DNA of 64,000 nucleotides from Adhaeretor mobilis (GTDB lineage Bacteria > Planctomycetota > Planctomycetia > Pirellulales > Lacipirellulaceae): positions 1,302,001-1,366,000 of the forward strand of contig NZ_CP036263.1 in assembly GCF_007741515.1 (NCBI RefSeq), given 5' to 3'. The first letter of the stretch is position 1. Every line of letters begins with the position of its first letter. The notes beneath the pieces are model-generated. The model made no database searches. It saw nothing but the letters and a program-made list of their open reading frames with translations, and was not told the origin of the DNA. Below, one piece after another: positions 9,262 to 17,947 of the stretch. A program made the position numbers and the translations under genes.

Positions 9262-10085
9262 GAGTCTGCTCCACTGGGTTTCACTTCCTTGGCGTCTGTC
9301 GACTCGAATATCTTGTCAGCACTAGCCGCGACGAACCCTTGGAACAGTTTGCCGTCAGGCTGCGGGTAGCGTTTGGCAAACTCGTAATAGCAAGTCGGCA
9401 CGTGCCTCTCCTTGCCGTCTGCGAACGGCATCGCAAGTTGGTCGGCCATGGTGGAGCCTTGCTCCAGCAGTACGTCCGGCGAACCCTTCACCCGCCCGCC
9501 TGAATCGTTCACCGTGAAGCCAAGTTCTTCCACGACGCCAAGGACCGCCTCGACGCTGGTATATTTTTCCAAAGCGTTCACGCCAATCGTAAAATGATTC
9601 GGTCGAATGCCCACGGTCGAGAGCCAAGCCGCATATTCGCTTTCCGCTTGCAGGGTTTGGTACTCTTCCCAGCCGATGGGCTCCCACAGCCGTCCTGCCC
9701 ATAGGACATCGCTGGTGGCAACTCGCTTGGCGTCGACTTGCTCTGCACAACGTCGAAGAATCTCTTGGGCTGGTTCTGTGAGTTGATCGACCAGTAACTC
9801 AGAAAGGAAAATCCGCGGCAAATCGTCTCGCGGCGGCAGATAGCCAAACGCGCGGAGTTTTTTCGCTGGGAACGCGTACGGCTCGAAACGCTCGTACCCC
9901 AGCGCGAGCACGTGCGGTTCCAGCTTCTCCAGCCCAATGGGCTCGAGCGCCAAAGTGCGAAACGCCACGTGGTCGTTCACTACCGTCTCGCCCCGTTCCT
10001 CAAAAGCGGCCTTTATTTTGGCCGCCTGAGGTGTCATTGCCACATAGTCGGCCCAAAGTTTGGCACAGAATTCATCGACGTTCAT
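9258..10085 (-). CDS. DUF1338 protein, likely 2-oxoadipate dioxygenase/decarboxylase (HglS-like)
   Basis: 275-residue member of DUF1338, the family of the Fe(II) enzyme HglS that converts 2-oxoadipate to 2-hydroxyglutarate in lysine breakdown. Candidate metal ligands are visible in the family order: H39 in NDHVAFRT (with R43 four residues on, as in HglS), the His in RPNHFTIG, and the Glu in CYYEFAKRYP near the C-terminus. It is first in a three-gene operon with saccharopine dehydrogenase and aminoadipate-semialdehyde dehydrogenase, so 2-oxoadipate as substrate makes sense once aminoadipate is transaminated. The ATG at 10085 has a GGGAG Shine-Dalgarno. Genes overlap by four bases. Activity is inferred; the family was described from few proteins. 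Confidence 0.85.
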   Translation of the reverse strand: MNVDEFCAKLWADYVAMTPQAAKIKAAFEERGETVVNDHVAFRTLALEPIGLEKLEPHVLALGYERFEPYAFPAKKLRAFGYLPPRDDLPRIFLSELLVDQLTEPAQEILRRCAEQVDAKRVATSDVLWAGRLWEPIGWEEYQTLQAESEYAAWLSTVGIRPNHFTIGVNALEKYTSVEAVLGVVEELGFTVNDSGGRVKGSPDVLLEQGSTMADQLAMPFADGKERHVPTCYYEFAKRYPQPDGKLFQGFVAASADKIFESTDAKEVKPSGADS

Positions 10086-10129
10086 AGTGATTTCTCCCTC
10101 TAAGACTCGTTCACACTGCGCAATATCAT

Positions 10130-10230
10130 GTCATTCCGACAGCCGTCTCAGCGGCGGAGGAATCCGGATTGAGTACCAAAATAGTAACAAACCGGATTTC
10201 TCCGGTGCTGAGACACCTGTCGAAATGACA
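10130..10230. repeat. TCATTCC palindromic repeat, copy 2
   Basis: Inverted repeat: TCATTCCGACAGCCGTCTCAGC at the left pairs with GCTGAGACACCTGTCGAAATGA at the right, with a second pair AATCCGG/CCGGATT nearer the centre. It fills the gap between the DUF1338 gene and the ftsK stop. Arm sequence is shared with 46410-46527. Confidence 0.8.
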
Positions 10231-10264
10231 CAAGGGCGACCTTGAAATTCGTTGCTTAATCAAC

Positions 10265-13200
10265 TCACTCTGCAGCCTCATCATCGTCCTCGTATTCCCA
10301 CTCTTCATCCTCTGCCAGCTCGTCGTCCTCAGCTTCTGCCTCTTCATCCTCGTCTTCATACTCCCATTCTTCATCATCCGCGAGAGCCTCTTCTTCACTG
10401 GCTTCGGTCTCTCCGTCTTCCTCTTCGTATTCCCACTCTTCATCGTCGGCAAGAGCTTCATCCTCGCTGTCTGCTGACGCGTCGTCCTCTCCTTCGTCTT
10501 CTAGCTCATCGTCCTCGTATTCCCATTCTTCATCTTCAGCTAGCTCATCGGATGCCAGCTCTTCAGGCGACGGTTCCTCTGCTGACTCGTCGTCGGCTGC
10601 CTCCTCGCCGGCCTCTTCCGCTAGCTCATCAGCTTCGGACGCATCCTCTTCCGTGGCAGCGTTGTCTACTACGGCTGGATCTTCTTCGGCTGTCTCATCA
10701 TCGCTGTACTCATCATCATCGAGGTCGTCCTGCTCGTCGAGTTCGTTTTGCTGCGGAGTTTCTTCTTCTTGCGCAACTGTGTCGTTGGCTACCACGCCAG
10801 TACTCTCTTCAGCCTGCACCACATCGTCGCTTGCTAGCTCCTCTGCGATCGCCGACATGGCGGTGTCGATTTCCTCCTCCCACGGGGCAACGATGCTCTC
10901 GGCGCTCTCTGCAACGGTGTTGGCAGCTTTGGTTTTCGACAGGCCCATGATGGCTGACGCGCCTGCGCTCGGTGCTTTTTTCTCTAGCAGGTCCATCATG
11001 CTTCTGCCGCTTGTACTAGATTTCGGAGCGGCAGCGGGCACGCCGGCAAAGCTCTTCTGCGTGTCCGCTCCGTCCAGGCGAATCCGCCGGCCGCTAGTCT
11101 TCACTGGCGGGCCAACGTCCTCCTCTTCGTCGTCTTCTTCGAGGTCGTCTTGCTCCTCATCGGGCTCGTCTATTTCGTTTGCGGAATCGTCCTCGGCTTC
11201 GTCAGCCTCCTCCTGGTATACATTTTCTTCTTCGTGCTCGTCTCTCAACTCATCGTTGTCTTCTTCATCGTCCTCAGCGCTTGCGTCTTCCCCGTCTAGC
11301 TCTTCATCCTCGCTGTCTAGTTCATCTTCCAAGGCACTGGAGTCTTCCACCGGTGGTTTAATTGTATTCGGCCTCACAGGCTTCGCTGGCACTGTGACCG
11401 CGGTAACCGGCTCATCGGGGTCGATCTCCGGTTCCGCCTCACCGTTGCTAGCCAGCCAGTCCGCCATGGTCATGGTGACTTCGCGAGCTTTCGCACCGTT
11501 GTAAGCGGCGACGATGCCATCCTCCGCCATGAAGTCAATGAGCCGGGCTGCACGTCCGTAGCCAATACTCAAGCAGCGTTGGAGTAGTGACACACTGCCT
11601 CGTTGCTCGCGGATCACAACCTCGACAGCATCGTTGTACAGATCGTCGCGGTCGTCCGGCTTGCCGGCTCCCGCAGAGGCTTCTTGTTCCTCCTTGGTTT
11701 TCAGCTCGATCAGTTCCTTAGCGAACTGCGGCGCATCGGTGCCCACAAAGTCTGTGATATCGGTGATCTCATCGTCAGACAAGAACGTGCCTTGCCCACG
11801 CAGCAGCGTGCTTGTGCCGGGCGACAGAAACAGCATATCGCCATTGCCAAGGAGCTTGTCCGCACCGTTGGCGTCGAGTACCACTTGGCTGTCAGTACGG
11901 CTGGCGACTTGGAACGCAATACGGGCCGGCAAGTTACTTTTGATAAGACCGGTGATCACGTCGACTGTTGGTTTTTGTGTGGCGAGTATCAGATGGATAC
12001 CAACAGCACGGCTCTTTTGCGCTAGCCGAATGATGTGGTCCTGTACCTCTTTGCCGCAGGTCATGATCAAGTCGGCCATTTCGTCGGCCACGATCACGAT
12101 GTAAGGCAGGCTTTTGGGTACCTCTTCCCATTCCGCATCACTGCGAGGTTGCATGCGGTCGCGCAGTTCTTCTTCACTGAGTTCGTTGTAGACGGAAATT
12201 TGCCGTACTCCCGCTTTTGCCAGCAGTTCGTAGCGCTCTTCCATCTTGTCCACGCTCCAGGCGAGGATTGCCTCAGCTTTGCGCATATCTGTTACAACCG
12301 GGTGCATCAGGTGCGGCAGCTTCTTATAGCCGGAGAGCTCGACCATCTTGGGGTCGATCATTAGCATGCGCACCTCATCAGGCCCGCGGCTCATGAGCAT
12401 CGACACGATGATCGAGTTCAAACACACACTCTTACCCGTGCCCGTACGACCAGCGATCAGCAAGTGAGGCAGCTTCGCCAGGTCCACGACCATCGGGTTG
12501 CCGGTGACATCTTTGCCTAGATAGATCGGGATTTTCATCCGCTTTGCTTTGCCGTTGGTCTCTTCGATGACCTCTCGCATCCGTACGACCTGGCGGGTCT
12601 CGTTGGGCACTTCGATACCCACGGAGTTCTTGCCCGGAAGGGGGGCCACGATTCGTACACCCGGCACGCGCAGGGCGACCGCGATGTCGTCCGCAAGATT
12701 CATGATCTTGGAGAGCCGCAAGCCGGCTTCGAGTTCTAGCTCGTACTGGGCGATGACCGGCCCCGTTTCGATCTCTACGACCTTCACATTGAAGCCGAAG
12801 TTCTTGAACGTCTTCTCCAGCACTTTCGCCCGACGGCGGACTTCTTTCTCGTGATCTTCGTAACAAACGTCCTCTGCTTCGAGTAACAAATCGAGCGGCG
12901 GCAGCTGATAGTCGAGATCATCCACGCCCTGGTGGTCGGCAGCTTCCAGTTGCTCGATGATCTCTTCGCGCTCGTTCCGCTTCGTGTTCGGATTCTTGAT
13001 CCGCAATGCATTTGCGAGCTTGCCCTTCAGCCCCGTCGCCACAGTCGTTGCTCCAGCAACCAGTGCAGTCCCCTCGACGGCCGCTGCCGCTTCAGCAGCG
13101 GGGAGTTCATTCTTCTTGACACTGTCTTTTTTAACCGGTGTGCGAACTGCTAAGGGCTCGGGCTCTTCATCTTCCTCCTCCTCGTACTCGTCCTCTTCTT

Positions 13201-13939
13201 CCCACTCGGCGTCCTCCTCGGCTTCATCTTCCTCTTCATACTCGTACTCCTCATCGCCCTCAGCTTCTTCCTCGTATTCGTACTCGTCTTCATCTGCGTC
13301 TAGCTGGCCTTCATCAAATTGGCCTTCCAGGTCGGTCTTCACACGCCCCGAACCTAGCGAGGCAACTCGCCCACCAAGCCGCCCAACTTTCACGAGGCCG
13401 GCACCCGAGGCCACAGTGGTTGCCGTAGCGAAACGCAACAGAAAGTAATCGGTGCACAGCAAGATACCTGCCAGCAACACGGCGAATGCCAGGACGTAGG
13501 CTCCGAACATGGCGAAGTGAGATTCCAGTAGTGCAAAGCCCATCGCACCCACATAGCCACCGGCGCCGATTTCAGGTCCAGGGGTAGCCCGTGGGAAGGC
13601 TAACGTGGCGAGCGTGGCTATTGCCGTGAGCGACGCGGCCCAGCCGAAGCTGCGCAGCATGGGTTGATCGATCTCACGACGGAAGATCAACATCATCGCG
13701 GTCACTACCAACGATCCCACGACATATACGGCCGCAAAGCCAACACTACTGAATAGGTAGTGGGCTACGTACGCGCCAGCCCAACCGCAAGCGTTGGTCA
13801 CCGTTTCGCGGGCCGGAAACACCAACGTGCTGGGCGGATCCGCGGCGTTGTAAGTCCACATCGCGGTTCCCATGAGTCCCGCGACGACCAGCAACACCAA
13901 CGAAAAGAGATCGAGCTTCAAGCTGCGATTTTCGAACAT
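10265..13939 (-). CDS. ftsK: DNA translocase FtsK with long acidic repeat tail
   Basis: Septal DNA pump that segregates chromosomes at division. From the ATG at 13939 the protein has 1224 residues: an N-terminal membrane domain with about four hydrophobic segments (first: LFSLVLLVVAGLMGT), an acidic linker rich in E/D/Y, the RecA-like motor with Walker A AGRTGTGKS near residue 500 and PYIVIVADEMADLI as Walker B, and the winged-helix gamma domain ending near residue 826 (IGYGRAARLIDFMAEDGIV). Unusually, about 400 residues follow the gamma domain, very acidic and ending in repeats of the type ADDEEWEYEDED. The longer frame to 14035 adds a Cys-rich leader that looks non-native, so the ATG at 13939 (MFENRSLKLD) is preferred. 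Confidence 0.93.
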   Translation of the reverse strand: MFENRSLKLDLFSLVLLVVAGLMGTAMWTYNAADPPSTLVFPARETVTNACGWAGAYVAHYLFSSVGFAAVYVVGSLVVTAMMLIFRREIDQPMLRSFGWAASLTAIATLATLAFPRATPGPEIGAGGYVGAMGFALLESHFAMFGAYVLAFAVLLAGILLCTDYFLLRFATATTVASGAGLVKVGRLGGRVASLGSGRVKTDLEGQFDEGQLDADEDEYEYEEEAEGDEEYEYEEEDEAEEDAEWEEEDEYEEEEDEEPEPLAVRTPVKKDSVKKNELPAAEAAAAVEGTALVAGATTVATGLKGKLANALRIKNPNTKRNEREEIIEQLEAADHQGVDDLDYQLPPLDLLLEAEDVCYEDHEKEVRRRAKVLEKTFKNFGFNVKVVEIETGPVIAQYELELEAGLRLSKIMNLADDIAVALRVPGVRIVAPLPGKNSVGIEVPNETRQVVRMREVIEETNGKAKRMKIPIYLGKDVTGNPMVVDLAKLPHLLIAGRTGTGKSVCLNSIIVSMLMSRGPDEVRMLMIDPKMVELSGYKKLPHLMHPVVTDMRKAEAILAWSVDKMEERYELLAKAGVRQISVYNELSEEELRDRMQPRSDAEWEEVPKSLPYIVIVADEMADLIMTCGKEVQDHIIRLAQKSRAVGIHLILATQKPTVDVITGLIKSNLPARIAFQVASRTDSQVVLDANGADKLLGNGDMLFLSPGTSTLLRGQGTFLSDDEITDITDFVGTDAPQFAKELIELKTKEEQEASAGAGKPDDRDDLYNDAVEVVIREQRGSVSLLQRCLSIGYGRAARLIDFMAEDGIVAAYNGAKAREVTMTMADWLASNGEAEPEIDPDEPVTAVTVPAKPVRPNTIKPPVEDSSALEDELDSEDEELDGEDASAEDDEEDNDELRDEHEEENVYQEEADEAEDDSANEIDEPDEEQDDLEEDDEEEDVGPPVKTSGRRIRLDGADTQKSFAGVPAAAPKSSTSGRSMMDLLEKKAPSAGASAIMGLSKTKAANTVAESAESIVAPWEEEIDTAMSAIAEELASDDVVQAEESTGVVANDTVAQEEETPQQNELDEQDDLDDDEYSDDETAEEDPAVVDNAATEEDASEADELAEEAGEEAADDESAEEPSPEELASDELAEDEEWEYEDDELEDEGEDDASADSEDEALADDEEWEYEEEDGETEASEEEALADDEEWEYEDEDEEAEAEDDELAEDEEWEYEDDDEAAE

Positions 13940-14379
13940 AGGCGACAATAGTGGGCTAATGAATGCGCAATTGGAAACGAACCTGAAGCACCGGCAGCAA
14001 TCCTCTGCTGCTGTGCTTATCTTTGAAGGGCGCATCCGTGCCCGCTGTATCTATCCCTCAATGGGAAGTGTCCCTAGAGGCTACACAAGGCACTTCATCC
14101 AGAAGCGCATCGACAGCCCTTTAGAGTTCATCGACAGAATCGGAACGGCGAGTCGAGTATAGCGCGAGCGTGTGCTAGCGTTTGCCGAAGTATAAGAACA
14201 GTACCAGTCGCTACTTTGGGAACAACGTGACCAACCCTAGCCGGCGAGCACAGTACGACTCAACTTATGGCTCGCCCGGTCGATTGAGACTTAGCTTCTT
14301 CTAGCGAGACGTAGCTCGTGGGCTAGTGGTTCGTCCCAAAGAAGCAGTGGCACCAAGAAGAGCCCCAATAGCGTACCGA
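13940..14379. other. Gap between truB and ftsK
   Basis: About 440 bases that hold the ftsK leader and presumably its promoter, on the minus strand. No gene, tRNA or strong terminator was recognised. A minus-strand frame runs upstream of the chosen ftsK start to 14035. Confidence 0.5.
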
Positions 14380-15306
14380 TTATGACGGCTTGAGAAAGTT
14401 GCGCGTCGCGCGAAACTTTCCGAGAGAAGTTCGCTTGAGCAGTGCGATGAGTTCGCCTTGCTCATTGACTGCCGCATTAGCCGCTTGCGGCTTAGCGGCC
14501 ATGGCGCTGTCCGTTTCAATGTCGTCGCCCATTTCCTCCTCTTCCGCTAAGCCGCAAGCGGCGATTTCCCGCCCGTGGGAGATCTCCTCCCACTGCGCTG
14601 CAGTGAGCGTAAGCGTGGGCAATTGCTCAACCGCCAGTCGAGCCGGTTGCAGGTTTTGCTCAATCGTAGCGAGCTGGAGACCTTCCAGCGACAGCCCGTC
14701 CGCCACTGCAAATCGCCCAATGGCGGTTCTTGCTAGTTGCGACATCACAGCGCAAGTGCCCAGAGATTTCGCCAAGTCGCGTCCCAAACTGCGCACGTAG
14801 GTGCCGCTTCCGCAATGGATGGTGAGTTCCAGTTCCGGATAATCGTAACGCTCGATAGCAAGGGAATGAATCGTTACCGGTCGGGCAGCCAGTTCGACCT
14901 GTTTCCCTTCGCGGGCCAGCTTGTAGGCACGTTGCCCTTGTTGCTTGATCGCGGAGTAGGCTGGTGGGCGTTGCTGGATTGTGCCCAGGAACTGTGGGAG
15001 TGCCGCCCCAATTTCCGCCAGCGTAGGCCGCGGAGCGTTCTCCTGCTGCGTGATTTCCGTTTCCACATCGTCGCTCGGGCTCGATTGGCCCAGCAGAAAC
15101 GTGCCCCGGTAGGTCTTCGGCATTTGCTGAACGTATTCGATCAGCCGAGTCGCCCCTCCTAGGCATACCACGAGTACGCCGGTGGCCAGCGGATCTAGCG
15201 TACCCGCATGGCCGCACTTCACCGGTTTCACGAGTCGCTGCACGCGATTCACCACGTCACGCGAGGTACAGCCAGCCGGCTTGTTGATATTGAGGATGCC
15301 AAACAT
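14380..15306 (-). CDS. truB: tRNA pseudouridine(55) synthase TruB
   Basis: Makes pseudouridine at position 55 of the tRNA T-loop. The N-terminus MFGILNINKPAGCTS and GHAGTLDPLATGVL, with the catalytic Asp in TLDP, are diagnostic, as are RPPAYSAIK and GTYVRSLGRDLA. The ATG at 15306 is chosen; the same frame can begin three codons earlier at a TTG. About residues 248-276, near the C-terminal PUA-like region, are low in conservation (GLAEEEEMGDD...SAMAAKPQAA) and are encoded by an inverted repeat (14480-14562). The gene is immediately followed upstream by a different dispersed palindrome. Length is 308 residues, normal to slightly long. Confidence 0.95.
   Translation of the reverse strand: MFGILNINKPAGCTSRDVVNRVQRLVKPVKCGHAGTLDPLATGVLVVCLGGATRLIEYVQQMPKTYRGTFLLGQSSPSDDVETEITQQENAPRPTLAEIGAALPQFLGTIQQRPPAYSAIKQQGQRAYKLAREGKQVELAARPVTIHSLAIERYDYPELELTIHCGSGTYVRSLGRDLAKSLGTCAVMSQLARTAIGRFAVADGLSLEGLQLATIEQNLQPARLAVEQLPTLTLTAAQWEEISHGREIAACGLAEEEEMGDDIETDSAMAAKPQAANAAVNEQGELIALLKRTSLGKFRATRNFLKPS
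14480..14562. repeat. Palindromic element inside the truB coding sequence
   Basis: A perfect 19-base inverted repeat: GCCGCTTGCGGCTTAGCGG at 14480-14498 and its complement CCGCTAAGCCGCAAGCGGC at 14544-14562, 45 bases apart, entirely in frame within truB. A close relative of one arm (CCGCTCGCGGCTTAGCGG) occurs in a non-coding gap at 3976-3993. It encodes about 28 residues of low-complexity sequence. Confidence 0.85.
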
Positions 15307-15334
15307 GCTATTCAATGCGATCTAAGAAATCAGG

Positions 15335-15407
15335 CAGGATCAACAGGATTTACGGGATAACGACTTCTTGCCCCCCCCATCCTGTAAATCCTGTCGATCC
15401 TGTCTAG
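15335..15407. repeat. ATCCTGT/ACAGGAT palindromic repeat, copy 1
   Basis: AGGATCAACAGGATTTACGG is answered by CATCCTGTAAATCCTGTCGA and GATCCTGTCTAG around a C-rich centre. The element lies between the divergent truB and rsmG genes and shares its wording with 18414-18488. Confidence 0.75.
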
Positions 15408-15528
15408 TATTTCAGTGGGGAATTGTGACATTCGCGCTCAAAACCCGTTCAGAGGAGCTAGCGGCAAGCGGGCACTTCTTAGACAATCAAGAGCAACAGA
15501 ATTCGAATTTAACCTGAGAGCTGCGATC

Positions 15529-16215
15529 TTGTCAGAACCGTCACCTACAGAACAGCCGCCCGTCGATCCAGAGTTCGGTACGCTCAACGAGGCGCTTGCG
15601 CACTTTGAGATCGAGCTTGAGCAACCACAAGTGGAGCTGCTCGACCGCTATCGCGAGGTCCTCTGGCGCTTCAACGAACAGATTAACCTAACGCGGCACA
15701 CCACGCTCGCCAAGTTCGTGGGCCGTGATGTGGTGGATAGCCTCGAACTGGCCAAGCACATCGCCCAGGGCAACCGCGTGCTGGATGTTGGCTCTGGTGG
15801 TGGGGTTCCGGGATTGGTGATTGCCATCTGCCGGCCCGATCTCAAAGTGAGCGTTTGCGAGTCGACACAGAAGAAGGCGAAAGTGCTGTTCGCCATGGTC
15901 GAAGAATTGGGCCTCTCGGTTCCCGTGCTAGCCTGCCGAGCCGAAGAAGCCTTGGAGCTTTCCACGTACGACACGCTCACCGCCCGCGCGGTAGCACCCC
16001 TCGCGAAACTGCTTTATTGGTTCAACTTGCATTGGGATGCATTTGACGAGCTACTACTTATCAAGGGCAAGAGCTGGGTCGAAGAACGGGCCGAAGCGCG
16101 TCACCGCGGTTTCATGAAGCCACTGGAGCTGCGCAAGCTAGGCGACTATCCCATGCTCGGCGGCGGCGAAAGCGTCATCCTGCGACTATGGCGAAAAGAG
16201 ACCGACGAACCCTGA
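15529..16215 (+). CDS. rsmG: 16S rRNA (guanine(527)-N7)-methyltransferase RsmG
   Basis: SAM-dependent methyltransferase that modifies G527 in the 530 loop of 16S rRNA. The core shows FNEQINLTRHTTLAKFVGRD, the SAM-binding loop VLDVGSGGGVPGL, the LTARAVAPLAKLL stretch and KGKSWVEE, all in the family order. The start is uncertain. The frame opens at a GTG (15415) beside a palindromic repeat and its first 38 codons do not resemble the family, so the TTG at 15529 (giving LSEPSPTEQPP and 228 residues) is preferred. RsmG is about 205-240 residues in most bacteria, which supports this. Confidence 0.9.
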   Translation: MSEPSPTEQPPVDPEFGTLNEALAHFEIELEQPQVELLDRYREVLWRFNEQINLTRHTTLAKFVGRDVVDSLELAKHIAQGNRVLDVGSGGGVPGLVIAICRPDLKVSVCESTQKKAKVLFAMVEELGLSVPVLACRAEEALELSTYDTLTARAVAPLAKLLYWFNLHWDAFDELLLIKGKSWVEERAEARHRGFMKPLELRKLGDYPMLGGGESVILRLWRKETDEP

Positions 16216-16385
16216 GAGCCGGGTCGTCCCCGACCCCGGTCCAACTCCTGACCGATACCCCACCGTTCCAGTATTCGAGGTTTCCCCTCCCCGTCAGACT
16301 GATTCCCGCTAAACTAAACCTTCAGCAAACCACTGAAATCTAGCGTACTAGTCGCTCAGAAAACCATCGAACAGAGGATCTCCCC

Positions 16386-16745
16386 ATGGCAGACGATAAG
16401 AAAAAAGCAGACGCACCCGCTGAGGCCGGCAAGCAACAAGAACAACAGCGCGTCCAAGTAGACGACTCCGGCGCCACCTGTTCCTACGCTAACTTCTGCC
16501 GTGTCACAGGTACGCCTGAAGAGCTCATCGTCGATTTTGGTCTCAACAGCCAGCCCTTTGGCGTGCCTACTGAGCCTGTGCAGATCACGCAGCGGATTGT
16601 CACCAACTACTACACCGCCAAACGCATGCTGCACGCCTTGCATCTTTCGGTACAAAGGCACGAACAAGCCTTCGGCAAGCTAGAAACTGACGTGCAGAAG
16701 CGCGTAGTCGCCCAACCAGGTTCCCCAGGCGCCCAAGAAGGCTAG
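16386..16745 (+). CDS. DUF3467 domain protein
   Basis: Small cytoplasmic protein of 119 residues. After a charged, Gln-rich and Ala-rich leader of about 28 residues it carries the DUF3467 pattern: TCSYANFCRVTGTPEELIVDFG, here quoted in two pieces as SYANFCRV and PEELIVDFG, then PVQITQRIVTNYYTAKRML. The function of the family is unknown; members are common in planctomycetes and other bacteria. The ATG has AGAGG eight bases upstream. It stands alone, 170 bases after rsmG, with no evident operon partner. Confidence 0.85.
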   Translation: MADDKKKADAPAEAGKQQEQQRVQVDDSGATCSYANFCRVTGTPEELIVDFGLNSQPFGVPTEPVQITQRIVTNYYTAKRMLHALHLSVQRHEQAFGKLETDVQKRVVAQPGSPGAQEG

Positions 16746-16876
16746 GGGTGCGGAGAACCGCCCGAAATCAGGGGGGGGAATCGGCAGTCGGAAAAGCTTG
16801 CCGCTCGGATAGTCCCATGGTAGGGTGGGGCTCCCGGTAATTTCATGTGATTGTCCGCATTGCCCCTGAGGTTCGT

Positions 16877-17815
16877 ATGCTTACGACTTTTCGTTGTCTC
16901 TTTTCATCTGCCATTGCCCTAGTCCTCGTGTTGAGTGTCTCGACTGCCCTGGCGAGTAGTCCTCCCTCGCAGTTTCAGATTAACTACGATCAGGGATACG
17001 ACTTCGGCTACACCCTCGGCCACGAACTTGGGTTTGAAGTGGGCTTAGGCGAAGGCGCAACCGCGGGCAGCGAAGCCGGCCAAGTCGATGGCTACGACTC
17101 TGGGTGGGAAGCAGCTTATCAGCCTGCTTACGATGCTGTTTACGACGATGCCTACGATGCGGGGGCAATCGATAGCTACGACCTCCACTTTGCGACCAGC
17201 TTTATAGAAGGTTTTCGCGACGGTGAGGAGTATACACAGTCTCTATCATCCTCTGGCATCGATCTAAGCTCTGGCCTCTTTCTATCCAACGAGTTTCCAA
17301 GTGGTGTGATACTAACTAGCGGCGGATACAATCCGAGCTTAGGTTGGGGGTGGCCAACGGGCACCAGTAGTAACATCACCATTACCAGTAGCTACTCTCC
17401 TCCCCAAGACGGTCCGTACTGGTACGACCAGGGTAAGAGTGCTGGACTCACCGAAGGACGCGAAGTTGGTGAGCAGGAAGGTTACAACCAGGCCTATCAG
17501 CCGGCCTACGCAGAAGCCTTCGACGCGGCTTTTGTTGATGGCGAGTCTGAAGGCGCCACCCTGGGCGAACTCGACGGCTTGGAACAAGGCTACGACGATG
17601 GCTGGGAGTATGCCACTGAATTTGGCGAAGCAGACGGCTACAATTTTGGCTTCGCCTTCCAACAATCGGGCGGTACACTTGCCGACCTCGGCGTCACTGA
17701 GCAGCAAGCACAAGCCTTGGCTAGCTTCCGCACCAGCACACAAATCCCCGAGCCCAGCTCGTTGCTACTGGCTTTTGGCACCATAGGCCTACTTTGCGTC
17801 TCGTGCAAGAGATAA
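16877..17815 (+). CDS. PEP-CTERM surface protein with (Gly/Ala)-X3 arrays
   Basis: 312-residue exported protein of unknown function. A signal peptide (residues 1-26, ending ALA) is followed by two arrays in which a small residue recurs every fourth position. In the first array (residues 40-116) positions 40 to 76 are ten consecutive Gly-X3 units and the phase continues as A80, A84, V88, A92, G96, S100, S108, G112, G116. In the second (186-258) nineteen positions in a row are Gly or Ala. The X positions are rich in Y, D, E and Q, and a Ser/Gly/Pro-rich spacer (117-182) separates the arrays. The end IPEPSSLLLAFGTIGLL plus KR is a PEP-CTERM signal. The ATG has a good GAGG site; a GTG at 16847 is less likely. 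The Gly-X3 pattern recalls the deca-GX3 motif of Yae1/Lto1 proteins, but homology is not shown. Confidence 0.85.
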   Translation: MLTTFRCLFSSAIALVLVLSVSTALASSPPSQFQINYDQGYDFGYTLGHELGFEVGLGEGATAGSEAGQVDGYDSGWEAAYQPAYDAVYDDAYDAGAIDSYDLHFATSFIEGFRDGEEYTQSLSSSGIDLSSGLFLSNEFPSGVILTSGGYNPSLGWGWPTGTSSNITITSSYSPPQDGPYWYDQGKSAGLTEGREVGEQEGYNQAYQPAYAEAFDAAFVDGESEGATLGELDGLEQGYDDGWEYATEFGEADGYNFGFAFQQSGGTLADLGVTEQQAQALASFRTSTQIPEPSSLLLAFGTIGLLCVSCKR

Positions 17816-17820
17816 GCCGT

Positions 17821-17905
17821 TAGCCGTCGACCTTGGTCGCCGCGGAGTTGCAAGGCCGAGTGGTTGTGACTCTGGGACCGAGCGCCGACCAAGTTCGGCG
17901 GCTTA
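17821..17905. repeat. GTCGACCTTGGTCG palindrome, copy 1
   Basis: GCCGTCGACCTTGGTCGCCG on the left pairs with GCGCCGACCAAGTTCGGCGG on the right. The same wording occurs at 20619-20689 and, as a single arm, near 2112-2132. It lies between two convergent genes. Confidence 0.75.
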
Positions 17906-17947
17906 CTTCTTCTGCAGGTCATGTGCAGTAGGGTAACCGCGTTTGCC

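Noticed and set aside
10252..11504. Long plus-strand frames rich in Ser, Arg and Leu opposite the ftsK tail
   Set aside because: They are the antisense of the acidic FtsK repeats; GAA/GAC-rich coding leaves the other strand open. Composition is not protein-like.
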